64,000 bases of DNA from Motiliproteus coralliicola (GCF_003345655.1 NZ_QQOH01000005.1:62001-126000); one strand, 5' to 3'. Positions 16,429-26,341 are shown, counted from the first letter of the stretch. A program made the numbers and translations. The notes: generated by a model from the sequence alone, not told the origin.

Positions 16429-19400
16429 ATGAGTAAATTACTGAACCGAACCGGCGCACTGGCCTATCTGCTGGCGGTGTTTCTGAACGCCTTTGTCGAT
16501 CTGGGCCATAAGATCACGATCCAGAACACCGTGTTCAAGGTCTACGACGGTGAGATGCAGGTGGTGCTGACCGCTATCGTCAACGGTCTGATCCTGCTGC
16601 CGTTTATCCTGCTGCTGTCGCCGGCCGGATTTATCGCCGACCGCTATCCCAAGAACCAGGTATTAAAAGCCTCGGCCTGGGCCGCGTTAGGCCTGACCCT
16701 GGGGATCACTCTCTGTTACTACATGGGCTGGTTCTGGCCAGCGTTCGGGATGACCTTTGCCCTGGCGGTGCAGTCGGCATTCTACTCACCGGCCAAATAC
16801 GGCTATATCAAACCGATGTTCGGCAAGGAGCGGTTGGGCTCGGCCAACGCCGCGGTGCAGGCGGTGACCATCGTGGCGATTCTGGCCGGCACCTTTGTTT
16901 ACTCGATCTTGTTCGAGCATTTCTATCCGCCCGGTGAGGTTCAAGACAGCAGCGAGATTCTGCGTGCCGTGGCGCCACTAGGCTGGGTGCTGGTGATCAA
17001 CGCGGTGCTGGAACTCTGGGCGATGTATCGGTTGCCGACGCTGGAGCCGGGCAACCCGGAGAAGCAGTTCTCGGTCGCCGACTACGCCCGCGGCAAGCTG
17101 ATCAAGGGCAACCTGGGTAGCGTGATTCGTCGACCGGTGATTCGGTTGTCGATCATCGGTCTGGCGGTGTTCTGGTCGGTGGGCCAGGTGATGCTGGCAG
17201 CCTTCCCGGCGTTCGCCAAGGAGCAGTTCGATGTCACCAATACCGTGGTCATTCAGGGCATCCTGGCCTGCACCGGGATCGGTATCGTGCTGGGCTCCTG
17301 GCTGGCTGGACGGTTGTCGCGCCACCATATCGAGACTGGTCTGATTCCGATCGGTGCAATCGGGGTTGCGGTCGGGCTGATGCTGCTGCCGGGCGTAGAG
17401 ACCCTGTGGGGCCAGGCGGCGGTGTTCACCACCGTGGGATTGATGGGTGGCCTGTTTATCGTGCCGTTGAATGCGCTGATCCAGTTCCATGCCGGGGACA
17501 GCGATATGGGTCAGGTATTGGCGGTCAATAACTGGATTCAGAACCTGGCCATGGCCGGTTTCCTCGGCCTGACGGTGTTCTTTGCGCTGCAGGGTTTCGA
17601 CAGCCGCTGGTTGCTGGAACTGATCGCGGTGGTGGCGCTGATTGGCGGCATCTACACCATCACCAAGCTGCCGCAGTCGCTGGTGCGGATTCTGCTGACC
17701 GCACTGATCAGCCGTCGCTATCGGATCGAAGTGCAGGGGATGAAGAACCTGCCGAGTCGGGGTGGCGTGCTGCTGCTGGGCAACCATATCAGCTGGGTCG
17801 ATTGGGCCATCGTGCAGATCGCCAGTCCGCGGCCTGTGCGCTTTGTGATGCTCAAGGCGATCTACGACAAGTGGTACCTGAACTGGTTCTTCAAGATGGT
17901 CGGCTGCCTGCCGGTACAGCAGGGTGCCGGTAGCCGCGATGCGCTGGTCAAAGTCAGCGAAGCGCTGGATAACGGTGAAGTGGTCTGTATCTTCCCAGAG
18001 GGGACGATCTCGCGAACCGGTCACCTGGCCGAGTTCCGAAAGGGCTTCGAGCGTGCCTGTGCCCAGACCGAGAATGACATGCAGATCGTGCCTTTCTACA
18101 TGCGCGGTCTCTGGGGCAGTCAGTTCTCCCGCTCCTCAGAACGACTCAAGCGTCTGAGCGGCAAGGGAATCCGCCGTGATCTGGTAATCGCCTTTGGCGA
18201 GCCGCTGGCCAAGGATACCGGCGCCGATATCGTCAAGCGCCGGGTGTTCGACCTGTCGGTTAGCTCCTGGGAAGCACACGCCAGCACGTTGCCGACCCTG
18301 GCCGAAGCCTGGATCGATTCGGCCCGCTCGGTGGGCACCGGATTGGCGATCGCCGATACCCTGGGCACCGACCTCAACGGCCTGCGGGCACTGGCTGGCT
18401 CGATCACCATGGCTGGTCGGATCCGCAAGCTCAGCCCAGAGCAGAATATCGGCCTGCTGCTGCCCACCAGCGCTGCCGGTGCGTTGGCCAACATGGCGGG
18501 TCTGATGGCCGGTAAGACGCTGGTGAACCTGAACTACAGCGCCAGCGTCGATGCCCTGTTGTCAGCTCAGCGTCAGGCCGAGATCAAGACGATCTACACC
18601 TCGCGCCGGTTTGTCGCCAAGTTGCTCAAGCGCGGGCTTGAGGTGCAACCGTTGCTGGCCCAGGTGCAGGTGGTCTACCTGGAGGATCTGCGCGAAGGCT
18701 TCGGCAAGCTGGAGCTGCTGGGTAATCTGGTGATGGCACGACTGCTGCCGGCTTCCTGGCTGAAGGCGATGGTTTGTCGTAACCGGGATCCGGAATCGAC
18801 CGCGGCGATTCTGTTCTCCAGCGGTAGCGAAGGCGCCCCCAAGGGGGTGCGGCTGAGCCATCGCAATATCATGGCCAACCTGAAGCAGGCCGCCGAGGTG
18901 CTCAACATCAACGACGGCGATGCGGTGATGGCTTCGTTGCCGCTGTTCCATGCCTTCGGTCTGACCGTGACCCAGTTCCTGCCGCTGATCGAAGGAATGC
19001 CGATGATCTGCCATGCCGATCCAACCGATGCCCAGGGGATCGCCCGGGCGGTGGCCCGCTATCGCGCCACGGTGATGTGCGGCACCTCCACCTTCCTGCG
19101 TCTGTTCGTGCGCAATAACAAGGTGCATCCGTTGATGCTGGAATCGCTGCGGATTGTGGTGGCCGGGGCCGAGCGGCTTGACCCGCAGGTGCGTAGCGGC
19201 TTCCAGGCCAAGTTCGGCAAGCAGATTCTGGAGGGCTACGGCTGTACCGAGACCACCCCGGTGGCCAGCGTCAATCTGCCCGATGCTCTGGATACCCGTT
19301 ATTGGCAGGTTCAGCACGGCGGCAAACTGGGCACCGTTGGGATGCCGTTGCCGGGTACCAGTTTTATGGTGGTCAATCCGGACACGCTCGAAGAACTGCC

Positions 19401-19920
19401 CACCGGCGAGGCCGGGATGATCCTGATCGGTGGCGTGCAGGTGATGCAGGGCTATCTGGATAACCCGGAAAAAGATGCCGAAGTGCTGAAGCAGATCAAC
19501 GGTCGACGCTGGTACGTCACTGGCGACAAGGGTTACATCGATGCCCACGGATTCCTGACCATTAGCGATCGTTACTCCCGTTTCGCCAAGCTCGGTGGCG
19601 AGATGGTAAGCCTCAGTGCGGTCGAGCAGGCAGTGCGCGATAGCCTCGAATCAGTCGGCGAGGGCGAGGGTGAGCAGGAACTGGTGGCGGTCAACCTGCC
19701 GTGCTCGAAAAAGGGCGAGCAGTTGGTGCTGCTGCACGAGGCCGATCTGGACAGCGCCGCGATCCGTCAGGCGATGCTGGCCAAGGGCGTCAACGGCCTG
19801 ATGATCCCGGCCCGTTGGCATCGGGTTGAGGCGGTGCCGAAGCTGGGTTCGGGTAAAACCGACTTCGGCAATGCCAAGCAGCTGGCACAGCAGTTTTTGG
19901 CCGAGCCGCAGCCGGTTTGA
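16429..19920 (+). CDS. Fused MFS transporter / PlsC acyltransferase / AMP-dependent acyl-ACP ligase (LplT-Aas type)
   Basis: A 1163-residue three-domain protein. Residues 1-410 are an MFS permease with about 12 helices, resembling the lysophospholipid flippase LplT. Residues 425-620 are a PlsC-type acyltransferase with the HxxxxD motif NHISWVD and an EGTIS motif. Residues 640-1163 are an acyl-CoA/ACP synthetase with SSGSEGAPKG and the TGDKGY signature. It should import lysophospholipid and reacylate it in one polypeptide, whereas E. coli uses separate lplT and aas genes. No domain appears broken. It stands alone with a divergent XRE regulator. Confidence 0.92.
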   Translation: MSKLLNRTGALAYLLAVFLNAFVDLGHKITIQNTVFKVYDGEMQVVLTAIVNGLILLPFILLLSPAGFIADRYPKNQVLKASAWAALGLTLGITLCYYMGWFWPAFGMTFALAVQSAFYSPAKYGYIKPMFGKERLGSANAAVQAVTIVAILAGTFVYSILFEHFYPPGEVQDSSEILRAVAPLGWVLVINAVLELWAMYRLPTLEPGNPEKQFSVADYARGKLIKGNLGSVIRRPVIRLSIIGLAVFWSVGQVMLAAFPAFAKEQFDVTNTVVIQGILACTGIGIVLGSWLAGRLSRHHIETGLIPIGAIGVAVGLMLLPGVETLWGQAAVFTTVGLMGGLFIVPLNALIQFHAGDSDMGQVLAVNNWIQNLAMAGFLGLTVFFALQGFDSRWLLELIAVVALIGGIYTITKLPQSLVRILLTALISRRYRIEVQGMKNLPSRGGVLLLGNHISWVDWAIVQIASPRPVRFVMLKAIYDKWYLNWFFKMVGCLPVQQGAGSRDALVKVSEALDNGEVVCIFPEGTISRTGHLAEFRKGFERACAQTENDMQIVPFYMRGLWGSQFSRSSERLKRLSGKGIRRDLVIAFGEPLAKDTGADIVKRRVFDLSVSSWEAHASTLPTLAEAWIDSARSVGTGLAIADTLGTDLNGLRALAGSITMAGRIRKLSPEQNIGLLLPTSAAGALANMAGLMAGKTLVNLNYSASVDALLSAQRQAEIKTIYTSRRFVAKLLKRGLEVQPLLAQVQVVYLEDLREGFGKLELLGNLVMARLLPASWLKAMVCRNRDPESTAAILFSSGSEGAPKGVRLSHRNIMANLKQAAEVLNINDGDAVMASLPLFHAFGLTVTQFLPLIEGMPMICHADPTDAQGIARAVARYRATVMCGTSTFLRLFVRNNKVHPLMLESLRIVVAGAERLDPQVRSGFQAKFGKQILEGYGCTETTPVASVNLPDALDTRYWQVQHGGKLGTVGMPLPGTSFMVVNPDTLEELPTGEAGMILIGGVQVMQGYLDNPEKDAEVLKQINGRRWYVTGDKGYIDAHGFLTISDRYSRFAKLGGEMVSLSAVEQAVRDSLESVGEGEGEQELVAVNLPCSKKGEQLVLLHEADLDSAAIRQAMLAKGVNGLMIPARWHRVEAVPKLGSGKTDFGNAKQLAQQFLAEPQPV

Positions 19921-19971
19921 GCGGTTGCGGCGTTATGAGCCGAATTTGATCAAAATATGCACCGCATTCAA

Positions 19972-20058
19972 GTGAACATCGCTGCCGACTTGGGTATAAT
20001 TCGCGCCTTTCTCGCAGCGGCGCTTGCCGCGTGACCGGGGAACTACCCGGAAAAGCGC
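19972..20058 (+). promoter_or_regulatory. glyA promoter and structured leader
   Basis: A perfect TATAAT -10 box is at 19995-20000 with a weak GTGAAC at the -35 distance. The predicted leader of about 77 nucleotides folds into a two-part hairpin. The outer stem GCGCTT/AAGCGC is 20020-20025 with 20053-20058, and the inner stem CCGGG/CCCGG is 20035-20039 with 20046-20050. It does not match a known riboswitch in my reading. Confidence 0.55.
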
Positions 20059-20083
20059 GACCACTCTGACTTAGGGGATATCC

Positions 20084-21340
20084 ATGCTGAACAACGGTTT
20101 GACCATCGCTGAATTTGATACTGATCTGGCTGCCGCGATTGCCGCGGAAAAGCAGCGTCAGGAGGAGCACATCGAACTGATCGCTTCTGAAAACTATGCC
20201 AGCGAGCTGTCGATGGAAGCGCAGGGCTCCTGCCTGACCAACAAGTACGCCGAAGGTTACCCGGCCAAACGCTACTACGGTGGTTGCGAGCACGTCGACG
20301 TGGTTGAGCAACTGGCCATCGATCGCGCCAAGGAGCTGTTCGGTGCCGAGTTCGCCAACGTTCAGCCGCACTCCGGTTCCCAAGCCAACGCCGCCGTTTA
20401 CATGGCGCTGTGCCAGCCGGGCGATACCGTTCTGGGCATGAGCCTGGCCCACGGTGGTCACCTGACCCACGGTTCTTCCGTTAGCTTTTCTGGCCGTATC
20501 TACAACGCGGTTCAGTACGGTCTGAACCCGGAAACCGGCGAGATCGATTACGACGAAGTCGAGCGTCTGGCCCGTGAACACAAGCCGAAGATGATCGTTG
20601 CCGGTTTCTCCGCTTACTCACGCATCGTTGACTGGGCTCGCTTCCGCGAGATCGCCGACGCCGTTGATGCTTACCTGTTTGTCGACATGGCGCACATCGC
20701 CGGTCTGGTTGCTGCTGGCGCCTACCCGAGCCCGATGCAGTACGCCGACGTGGTTACCACGACGACTCACAAGACCCTGGGTGGTCCCCGTGGCGGTCTG
20801 ATCCTGTCCAACGGTGACGAAGAACTGCAGAAGAAACTGAACTTCGCGGTTTTCCCGGAAAGCCAAGGCGGCCCGCTGATGCACGTGATCGCGGCCAAAG
20901 CGGTTTGCTTCAAGGAAGCGCTGAGCGATGAGTACAAGACCTACCAGCAGCAGGTGGTCAAGAACGCTCAGGCGATGGCCAACACCTTTATGGAGCGCGG
21001 CATCGATATCGTTTCCAACGGTACCGACGATCACCTATTCCTGGTTGACCTGATCAAGAAAGACATCACCGGTAAGGATGCTGATGCGGCGCTGGGTCGT
21101 GCCAACATCACCGTCAACAAGAACTCGGTTCCGAATGACCCGCGTTCGCCGTTCGTGACCTCCGGTCTGCGTATCGGTTCTCCGGCGATCACCCGTCGTG
21201 GTTTCGGTGAAGCCGAAGCGGTTCAGGTGACCAACTGGATCTGCGACGTACTGGACGATATCGACAGCGAAGCGACCATCAACCGCGTTAAGGAAGAGGT
21301 TAAAGCTCTTTGCGCCCGCTTCCCGGTTTACAGCAAGTAA
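20084..21340 (+). CDS. glyA: Serine hydroxymethyltransferase
   Basis: A 418-residue cytosolic PLP enzyme converting serine and tetrahydrofolate to glycine and methylene-THF, the main one-carbon source. The PLP lysine is in [14 protein letters not shown] at about residue 230. The conserved N-terminal [11 protein letters not shown], the [13 protein letters not shown] block and a C-terminal [10 protein letters not shown] motif are all present. The length is standard. Its own promoter precedes it and a strong terminator follows, so it is probably monocistronic. Confidence 0.98.
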   Translation: MLNNGLTIAEFDTDLAAAIAAEKQRQEEHIELIASENYASELSMEAQGSCLTNKYAEGYPAKRYYGGCEHVDVVEQLAIDRAKELFGAEFANVQPHSGSQANAAVYMALCQPGDTVLGMSLAHGGHLTHGSSVSFSGRIYNAVQYGLNPETGEIDYDEVERLAREHKPKMIVAGFSAYSRIVDWARFREIADAVDAYLFVDMAHIAGLVAAGAYPSPMQYADVVTTTTHKTLGGPRGGLILSNGDEELQKKLNFAVFPESQGGPLMHVIAAKAVCFKEALSDEYKTYQQQVVKNAQAMANTFMERGIDIVSNGTDDHLFLVDLIKKDITGKDADAALGRANITVNKNSVPNDPRSPFVTSGLRIGSPAITRRGFGEAEAVQVTNWICDVLDDIDSEATINRVKEEVKALCARFPVYSK

Positions 21341-21365
21341 ACAGGTCTTGTCGCTAGACCCTTTG

Positions 21366-21402
21366 AGCCCCGCTCTATAGAGAGCGGGGCTTTGTTGTTT
21401 TT
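21366..21402 (+). terminator. Rho-independent terminator of glyA
   Basis: An 11-base-pair stem AGCCCCGCTCT / AGAGCGGGGCT (21366-21376 with 21381-21391) has a four-base loop. It is followed by a T-rich tract (TTTGTTGTTTTT). Confidence 0.93.
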
Positions 21403-21438
21403 ACTAGGCTCGATATCATAACCGCCCAATAGAATTTA

Positions 21439-21580
21439 AGGGGCTGTAGGAAAAGGTAGCGAGCGAAGGTGAAGATAGGCAAAAATCGACGAAAAGCGCA
21501 GCTTACCGCGTTGTAAGCGAGCATTTTGAGACGGTTTTTAATGACGCTTCACCGAGCGCAGTAGTTTTCCTACAGCCCCT
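21439..21580. mobile_element. 142-bp MITE-like element with 16-bp perfect terminal inverted repeats
   Basis: Begins AGGGGCTGTAGGAAAA (21439-21454) and ends with its exact reverse complement (21565-21580). The interior has no gene but contains a six-base hairpin GCTTAC-cgcgtt-GTAAGC followed by GAGCATTTTGA. The interior block recurs in degraded form at 11856-11915. No clear target-site duplication is visible. It sits between the glyA terminator and nrdR. Confidence 0.85.
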
Positions 21581-21604
21581 CGCTCTTTAAGACAGGTTTG
21601 ACGC

Positions 21605-22099
21605 ATGCATTGTCCGTTCTGCAAAGCCCACGAAACCAAAGTGATCGACTCCCGTCTGGTTGCCGAAGGCGAACAGGTGCGGCGTCGGCGTGAATGTCTT
21701 GCCTGCAACGAGCGCTACACCACCTACGAAGTCGCCGAACTGTTGATGCCCCGCCTGGTCAAGCAGGATGGGTCGCGGCAGCCGTTCGACGAAGAGAAAC
21801 TGCGTGCCGGCATTCTCCGCTCGCTGGAGAAACGCCCGGTCGGCATCGACCAGATCGAAGCCTGTATCAATCAGATCAAGCACAGCCTACGCGCCACCGG
21901 CGAGCGGGAAGTGCCGTCGATGGTGGTCGGTGAGGCGGTGATGGCGGCGCTGCGTGAGCTGGATCAGGTCGCCTACGTTCGTTTCGCCTCGGTTTACCGC
22001 AGCTTCCAGGATATCAGCGAATTTCAGGCCGAAATCGACAAGCTGGCCTCGAACGGCGAGGGCCCGGACTCCAACAATCATTCGGAGACGGAATCCTAG
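21605..22099 (+). CDS. nrdR: NrdR, transcriptional repressor of ribonucleotide reductase genes
   Basis: A 164-residue ATP/dATP-sensing repressor. The N-terminal zinc ribbon has CPFC (3-6) and CLAC. An ATP-cone domain (about 49-139) contains [20 protein letters not shown]. It binds NrdR boxes upstream of nrd operons. It heads the nrdR-ribD-ribE-ribBA-ribH-nusB-thiL-pgpA run typical of Pseudomonas relatives and ends two bases before ribD. The MITE-like element lies immediately upstream, where its promoter would be expected. Confidence 0.97.
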   Translation: MHCPFCKAHETKVIDSRLVAEGEQVRRRRECLACNERYTTYEVAELLMPRLVKQDGSRQPFDEEKLRAGILRSLEKRPVGIDQIEACINQIKHSLRATGEREVPSMVVGEAVMAALRELDQVAYVRFASVYRSFQDISEFQAEIDKLASNGEGPDSNNHSETES

Positions 22100-22101
22100 C
22101 G

Positions 22102-23238
22102 ATGAGCTATACCGCCGACGACCACCGCCATATGGCGCGGGCGCTGCAACTGGCTGCCCAAGGTCTCTACACCACCGAGCCGAACCCGCGAGTCGGTTGT
22201 GTGCTGGTGCGCGATGGCCAGGTGGTTGGTGAGGGCTATCACCAGCGTGCCGGTGAAGGCCATGCCGAGGTCAATGCCCTGGCGGTTGCCGGTGAGCAGG
22301 CCCGCGGGGCTACCGCCTATGTGACGCTAGAGCCCTGCAGTCACCATGGCAAGACCGGCCCCTGCTGCGAGGCGCTGGCCGAGGCAGGGGTCGCCAAGGT
22401 GATCTCGGCGATGCAGGACCCGAACCCCCAGGTCAGCGGTCGTGGTCACCGTTATCTGCAACAGGCTGGTGCCGAGGTGAGCTGGGGATTGATGCAGTCC
22501 CAGGCCGAAGCGATCAATCCCGGTTTTATCAGTCGGATGGCGCGCAAGCGTCCCTTCGTACGGATCAAGCAGGCTGTCAGCTTGGATGGTCGGACCGCCA
22601 TGGCGTCGGGTGAATCGAAGTGGATTACCGGTGCCCAGGCACGCAGTGATGTGCAGCGGCTGCGGGCGCGTAGTTCGGCGATTCTGACCGGGATCGGCAC
22701 CGTGCTGGCCGATGACCCGGCGATGACGTTGCGGGCCGAGCAGTTGGGGCTGGATAACGCCGATGAGGTCGTTCGACGTCAGCCGCTACGATTGGTGCTG
22801 GACTCGAACTTACAGACCCCAGTGGATGCGGCGATTCTGCAGCAACCCGGCGAGACGGTGCTGGTCTATCGTGATGCACCCGGCGACCGGGTTCAGGCCT
22901 TGCAGGACAAGGCTACGCTGTTACAGCGGGATACCAGCGACCTAGCCGGTTTGCTCGAGTGGCTGGCCAGCGAGCGTGAATGCAACGAGCTGCTGGTCGA
23001 GGCCGGCGCCACACTCAGTGGTGCAGTGATCGACGCGGGTCTGGCCGACGAGCTGGTGCTCTATCAGGCCACCACGCTACTGGGCTCCAACGCCAGGGCG
23101 GCCTTTGAGTTGCCGTTCGACAAGATGGCCGAGCAACGCCGGATGGAACTGCTGGATCAGCGCCGCTTGGGCGATGACCTGCGTCTGACACTAAGATTCA
23201 ACCATTCATCTCTTAATCACCCAGCGGGGGAGCAGTAA
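22102..23238 (+). CDS. ribD: Bifunctional diaminohydroxyphosphoribosylaminopyrimidine deaminase / reductase
   Basis: A 378-residue enzyme for the second and third steps of riboflavin synthesis. The N-terminal deaminase (1-145) has the zinc ligands in GHAEVNAL and PCSHHGKTGPC. The C-terminal reductase (150-370) has VSLDGRTAMASGESKWITG and the NADPH-binding ELLVEAGATLSGAVI. Both domains are intact and the length is standard. It starts two bases past nrdR and is followed four bases later by ribE, so it is co-transcribed. Confidence 0.97.
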   Translation: MSYTADDHRHMARALQLAAQGLYTTEPNPRVGCVLVRDGQVVGEGYHQRAGEGHAEVNALAVAGEQARGATAYVTLEPCSHHGKTGPCCEALAEAGVAKVISAMQDPNPQVSGRGHRYLQQAGAEVSWGLMQSQAEAINPGFISRMARKRPFVRIKQAVSLDGRTAMASGESKWITGAQARSDVQRLRARSSAILTGIGTVLADDPAMTLRAEQLGLDNADEVVRRQPLRLVLDSNLQTPVDAAILQQPGETVLVYRDAPGDRVQALQDKATLLQRDTSDLAGLLEWLASERECNELLVEAGATLSGAVIDAGLADELVLYQATTLLGSNARAAFELPFDKMAEQRRMELLDQRRLGDDLRLTLRFNHSSLNHPAGEQ

Positions 23239-23242
23239 CGCG

Positions 23243-23920
23243 ATGTTTACCGGGATAATCGAAGCGGTTGGCGAAGTGGTCGATACCCGTCTGCAGGGCG
23301 GTGATCTGCGCCTGCGCCTGCGAACCGGCAAACTGGATCTGGCCGACGTCAAACTGGGTGACAGCATTGCTGTTAACGGCGTCTGCCTGACCGTGGTCGA
23401 TCTGCCGGGTGATGGGTTCTGGGCCGATGTGTCTCGCGAGACCCTGGCCCATACTGAATTTGAACTGCTGCGGGCCGGTGATCGGGTCAATCTGGAGAAA
23501 GCCTTGATGCCGACTAGCCGCTTGGGTGGCCATATTGTCAGCGGTCACGTCGATGGCATCGGTGAAGTGGTCGGGCGTCGTGAAGATGGCCGCTCGATCC
23601 GGTTCCAGATTAAAGCGCCGGCCGCGTTGTCGCGCTATATTGCCGCCAAGGGCTCGATCACCGTCGACGGTGTCAGTCTGACCGTCAACGGGGTTGAGGG
23701 CAGTCAATTTGAACTCAATATCGTCCCGCATACGCTGGATGAAACCCTGATTAAGGATTACAGTGTCGGCCGCCGGGTGAACCTCGAAGTCGACCTGATC
23801 GCCCGCTATCTGGAGCGCCTGTTCAGTGGCAGCGCCGATGAAGATAGCCACGACAATAGCGATGCTGGCGGCCTGAGTATGGCGCTGCTGGCTGAGCACG
23901 GCTTTACCGGTCGTCGCTAA
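23243..23920 (+). CDS. ribE: Riboflavin synthase alpha subunit
   Basis: A 225-residue enzyme that dismutates two lumazines to riboflavin. Two lumazine-binding repeats are visible: one opens with MFTGIIEAVGEV and the other with GGHIVSGHVDGIGEV (about residue 97). The first repeat also carries the NGVCLTV block. The Asp/Ser-rich tail (about 196-206) is variable in the family. Usual length and usual place between ribD and ribBA. Confidence 0.97.
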   Translation: MFTGIIEAVGEVVDTRLQGGDLRLRLRTGKLDLADVKLGDSIAVNGVCLTVVDLPGDGFWADVSRETLAHTEFELLRAGDRVNLEKALMPTSRLGGHIVSGHVDGIGEVVGRREDGRSIRFQIKAPAALSRYIAAKGSITVDGVSLTVNGVEGSQFELNIVPHTLDETLIKDYSVGRRVNLEVDLIARYLERLFSGSADEDSHDNSDAGGLSMALLAEHGFTGRR

Positions 23921-23970
23921 CGAACACCAATTGCAACTAACACCAATTACTAGCTTCAACGGGAACCACT

Positions 23971-25083
23971 ATGGGCCTTAACTCCACCGCCGAACTGATC
24001 GAGGATATCCGTCAGGGCAAGATGGTCATTCTGATGGATGACGAAGATCGCGAAAATGAAGGTGATCTGATCATCGCCGCCGAAAAGGTGCGCCCGGAAG
24101 ATATCAACTTTATGGCCACCCATGCTCGCGGTCTGATCTGCCTGACCCTGACTCGCCAGCACTGCAGCAAGTTGAAGCTGCCGCTGATGGTGCAGGATAA
24201 TGGTGCTGCCTATTCGACCAACTTCACCCTGTCGATCGAAGCGGCCGAAGGGGTGACTACCGGTATCTCGGCGGCCGATCGTGCCCACACCGTGCGTACC
24301 GCGGTGGACCCGAACGTTAAGCCTGAAGATATCGTCCAGCCGGGCCACATCTTCCCGCTGATGGCGCAACCCGGTGGGGTACTGAGCCGTGCCGGCCATA
24401 CCGAAGCGGGCTGTGATCTGGCGCGCATGGCCGGATGCATCCCGGCAGCGGCGATCGTCGAGATCATGAACGAGGACGGCACCATGGCGCGTCGTCCCGA
24501 TCTGGAAAAGTTCGCCGAGAAGCATGACCTGAAGATCGGTACCATCGCCGATCTGATCCACTACCGCACCCTTAACGAGCACACCGTCGAGCGTGGCGAG
24601 AGCTACAGCCTGAGCACCGAAGCCGGTGAGTTCCAGGTCACCAGCTACCTCGACAGCATCCACGGCTCCAGCCACCTGGCGCTGGTCAAAGGCGAGATCA
24701 ACCCGGAAGAGCCGACTCTGGTTCGAGTACATATGGCCGACCCGATGCGTGATGTGATCGGTGCCGTCAACGACGGTGAGCCCAAGTGGTCACTGCGTAA
24801 GTCGCTGCAGAAGGTCGCCGACGAGGGTGCCGGGGTGGTTGTTCTGCTGGGTAATGGCGGCTTGGATGACCTGGCCGGTAGCTTGGAAACCCACCTGAAT
24901 AAGAAACCGTTGCGTAACCCCAACGTCGATGGTGCCGGTGCTTACCAGACCATCGGTACCGGTTCACAGATTCTTCGTGACCTGGGTGTCAGCCAGATGC
25001 GGCTGCTCAGCTCACCGATCAAGTTCAGCGCGCTGTCGGGCTTTGACCTCGAGATTGTCGAATTCATCCCCTGTGACGCGTAA
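23971..25083 (+). CDS. ribBA: DHBP synthase fused to a degenerate GTP cyclohydrolase II domain
   Basis: A 370-residue protein. Residues 1-205 are 3,4-dihydroxy-2-butanone-4-phosphate synthase with the acidic loop [10 protein letters not shown] (23-32) and the conserved HTEAGCDLA region. Residues 206-370 resemble GTP cyclohydrolase II. However, where that enzyme has SECLTGD...RCDCG with three zinc cysteines, this one reads [18 protein letters not shown] and has none. The C-terminal domain should therefore be inactive as a cyclohydrolase, as in other proteobacterial RibBA-like proteins. A genuine RibA is encoded at 54988. A MITE-like element separates it from ribH. Confidence 0.95.
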   Translation: MGLNSTAELIEDIRQGKMVILMDDEDRENEGDLIIAAEKVRPEDINFMATHARGLICLTLTRQHCSKLKLPLMVQDNGAAYSTNFTLSIEAAEGVTTGISAADRAHTVRTAVDPNVKPEDIVQPGHIFPLMAQPGGVLSRAGHTEAGCDLARMAGCIPAAAIVEIMNEDGTMARRPDLEKFAEKHDLKIGTIADLIHYRTLNEHTVERGESYSLSTEAGEFQVTSYLDSIHGSSHLALVKGEINPEEPTLVRVHMADPMRDVIGAVNDGEPKWSLRKSLQKVADEGAGVVVLLGNGGLDDLAGSLETHLNKKPLRNPNVDGAGAYQTIGTGSQILRDLGVSQMRLLSSPIKFSALSGFDLEIVEFIPCDA

Positions 25084-25085
25084 GA

Positions 25086-25349
25086 GGAACCTGCGAATAA
25101 GTTCAAAAGTATTTCTGGCCTCCAGACAGGTTCGCAATCAAGGCGCGTCTTTGCAGACATGTCGGGACCTGTTAAAAAGGCGCAACAACGAGTGCGGATC
25201 TGTCTGGATGCCCCAAAGGACAAGGCCTGATGTGCACTGACTCGGTGTTGCAACTCTTGCTAAGGGGTGGCCATTAGCGGCGATTTGCGCCTTGATTCAG
25301 AACACATCAGGCGCTTGCAGAAACACTTGGGAACTTGTTCACAGGTTCC
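25086..25349. mobile_element. 264-bp MITE-like element with 19-bp imperfect terminal inverted repeats
   Basis: The left end GGAACCTGCGAATAAGTTC (25086-25104) matches the reverse complement of the right end (25331-25349) at 17 of 19 positions. The interior has a smaller inverted pair around CCTGATGTG and CACATCAGG, and no credible reading frame. It starts three bases after the ribBA stop and ends 19 bases before ribH, filling the gap between two co-transcribed riboflavin genes. Confidence 0.8.
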
Positions 25350-25368
25350 CACAGAAAGGAAAAGATAG

Positions 25369-25845
25369 ATGACAGTTCAAACAGTAGAAGGTGATTTCAC
25401 CAACGCCCAGGATGGCCGTTACGCCATCGTTGTCGGCCGCTTCAACGCTTTCGTGGTTGAGAGCCTGGTCGAAGGTGCCGTTGATACCCTGAAGCGTCAC
25501 GGTGTCGACGAAGCCAATATCCGTATCGTGCGGGTTCCGGGTGCGGTTGAGATCCCGCTGGCGGTGCAGAAGGTTGCCGAGCAGAAGCAGGACGATGCGA
25601 TCATCGCCCTGGGTGCGGTTATCCGTGGCGGCACCCCGCATTTCGAATACGTCAGTGCCGAGAGCGCCAAGGGCTGCTCCCAGATCGCGCTGGACTTCGG
25701 TATCCCGGTGGCCAATGGCATCCTGACCGTTAACTCGATCGAGCAGGCGGTTGAGCGTTCCGGCACCAAGATGGGTAACAAGGGTGCCGAAGCGGCGCTG
25801 TCATCGCTGGAGATGGTCAGCCTGCTGAAGCAGCTGGAGGCGTAA
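25369..25845 (+). CDS. ribH: 6,7-dimethyl-8-ribityllumazine synthase
   Basis: A 158-residue enzyme that condenses the RibD and RibB products to lumazine; it assembles into icosahedral or pentameric shells. Recognisable blocks are [18 protein letters not shown] near the N-terminus, the [10 protein letters not shown] loop, [14 protein letters not shown] and the late [12 protein letters not shown]. Standard length. Upstream lies a MITE-like element; downstream nusB starts three bases after the stop with a GTG. Confidence 0.97.
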   Translation: MTVQTVEGDFTNAQDGRYAIVVGRFNAFVVESLVEGAVDTLKRHGVDEANIRIVRVPGAVEIPLAVQKVAEQKQDDAIIALGAVIRGGTPHFEYVSAESAKGCSQIALDFGIPVANGILTVNSIEQAVERSGTKMGNKGAEAALSSLEMVSLLKQLEA

Positions 25846-25848
25846 GCG

Positions 25849-26331
25849 GTGAGCGATTCCGACAAGCCGCAGAAGAAGGCCAAGAAGTCCGGCAAGCCGT
25901 CCCGTACCCAGATGAAGCGCGAGGCTCGCAGCTTTGCGCTGCAGGCGCTGTACCAATGGCACATGGCTGGCAACCCGCTGAACGATATCGAAGCTCAGTT
26001 CCGGGTCGAGAACGATATGTCCGGTACCGACCTGAAACTGTTCAGTGCGCTGCTGCACGGTGTGCCCAGCAAGACCACCGAGCTGGATGAGGCAGTTAAA
26101 CCCTACCTGGACCGTAAGCAGGATGAGCTGGATCCGATCGAGCTGACCGTGCTGCGGATGGGGACTTTCGAGCTGGCCGAGATGATCGATGTGCCCTATA
26201 AGGTCGCGATCAACGAGGCGGTGAATCTGGCCAAGACCTTCGGCGCCACCGACAGCCACAAGTACGTCAATGGTGTGCTGGATCGGGTCGCCCGCGATCT
26301 GCGCAAAGCCGAAACCGGCGCCAAGGGCTGA
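25849..26331 (+). CDS. nusB: Transcription antitermination factor NusB
   Basis: A 160-residue RNA-binding all-helical protein that, with NusE/S10, binds boxA in rRNA leaders and promotes antitermination. A Lys-rich N-terminal tail (1-20) precedes [15 protein letters not shown]. The conserved [10 protein letters not shown] and [13 protein letters not shown] helices follow, with [13 protein letters not shown] near the end. GTG start three bases after ribH. The link to ribH and thiL is the normal gammaproteobacterial arrangement. Confidence 0.97.
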   Translation: MSDSDKPQKKAKKSGKPSRTQMKREARSFALQALYQWHMAGNPLNDIEAQFRVENDMSGTDLKLFSALLHGVPSKTTELDEAVKPYLDRKQDELDPIELTVLRMGTFELAEMIDVPYKVAINEAVNLAKTFGATDSHKYVNGVLDRVARDLRKAETGAKG

Positions 26332-26341
26332 TTAGTCACCG

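Noticed and set aside
25084-25368. FMN riboswitch before ribH
   Set aside because: No RFN-element core (AGGG-GAAA, GGATGGGAGA) is found. The region is explained by terminal inverted repeats of a MITE-like element.
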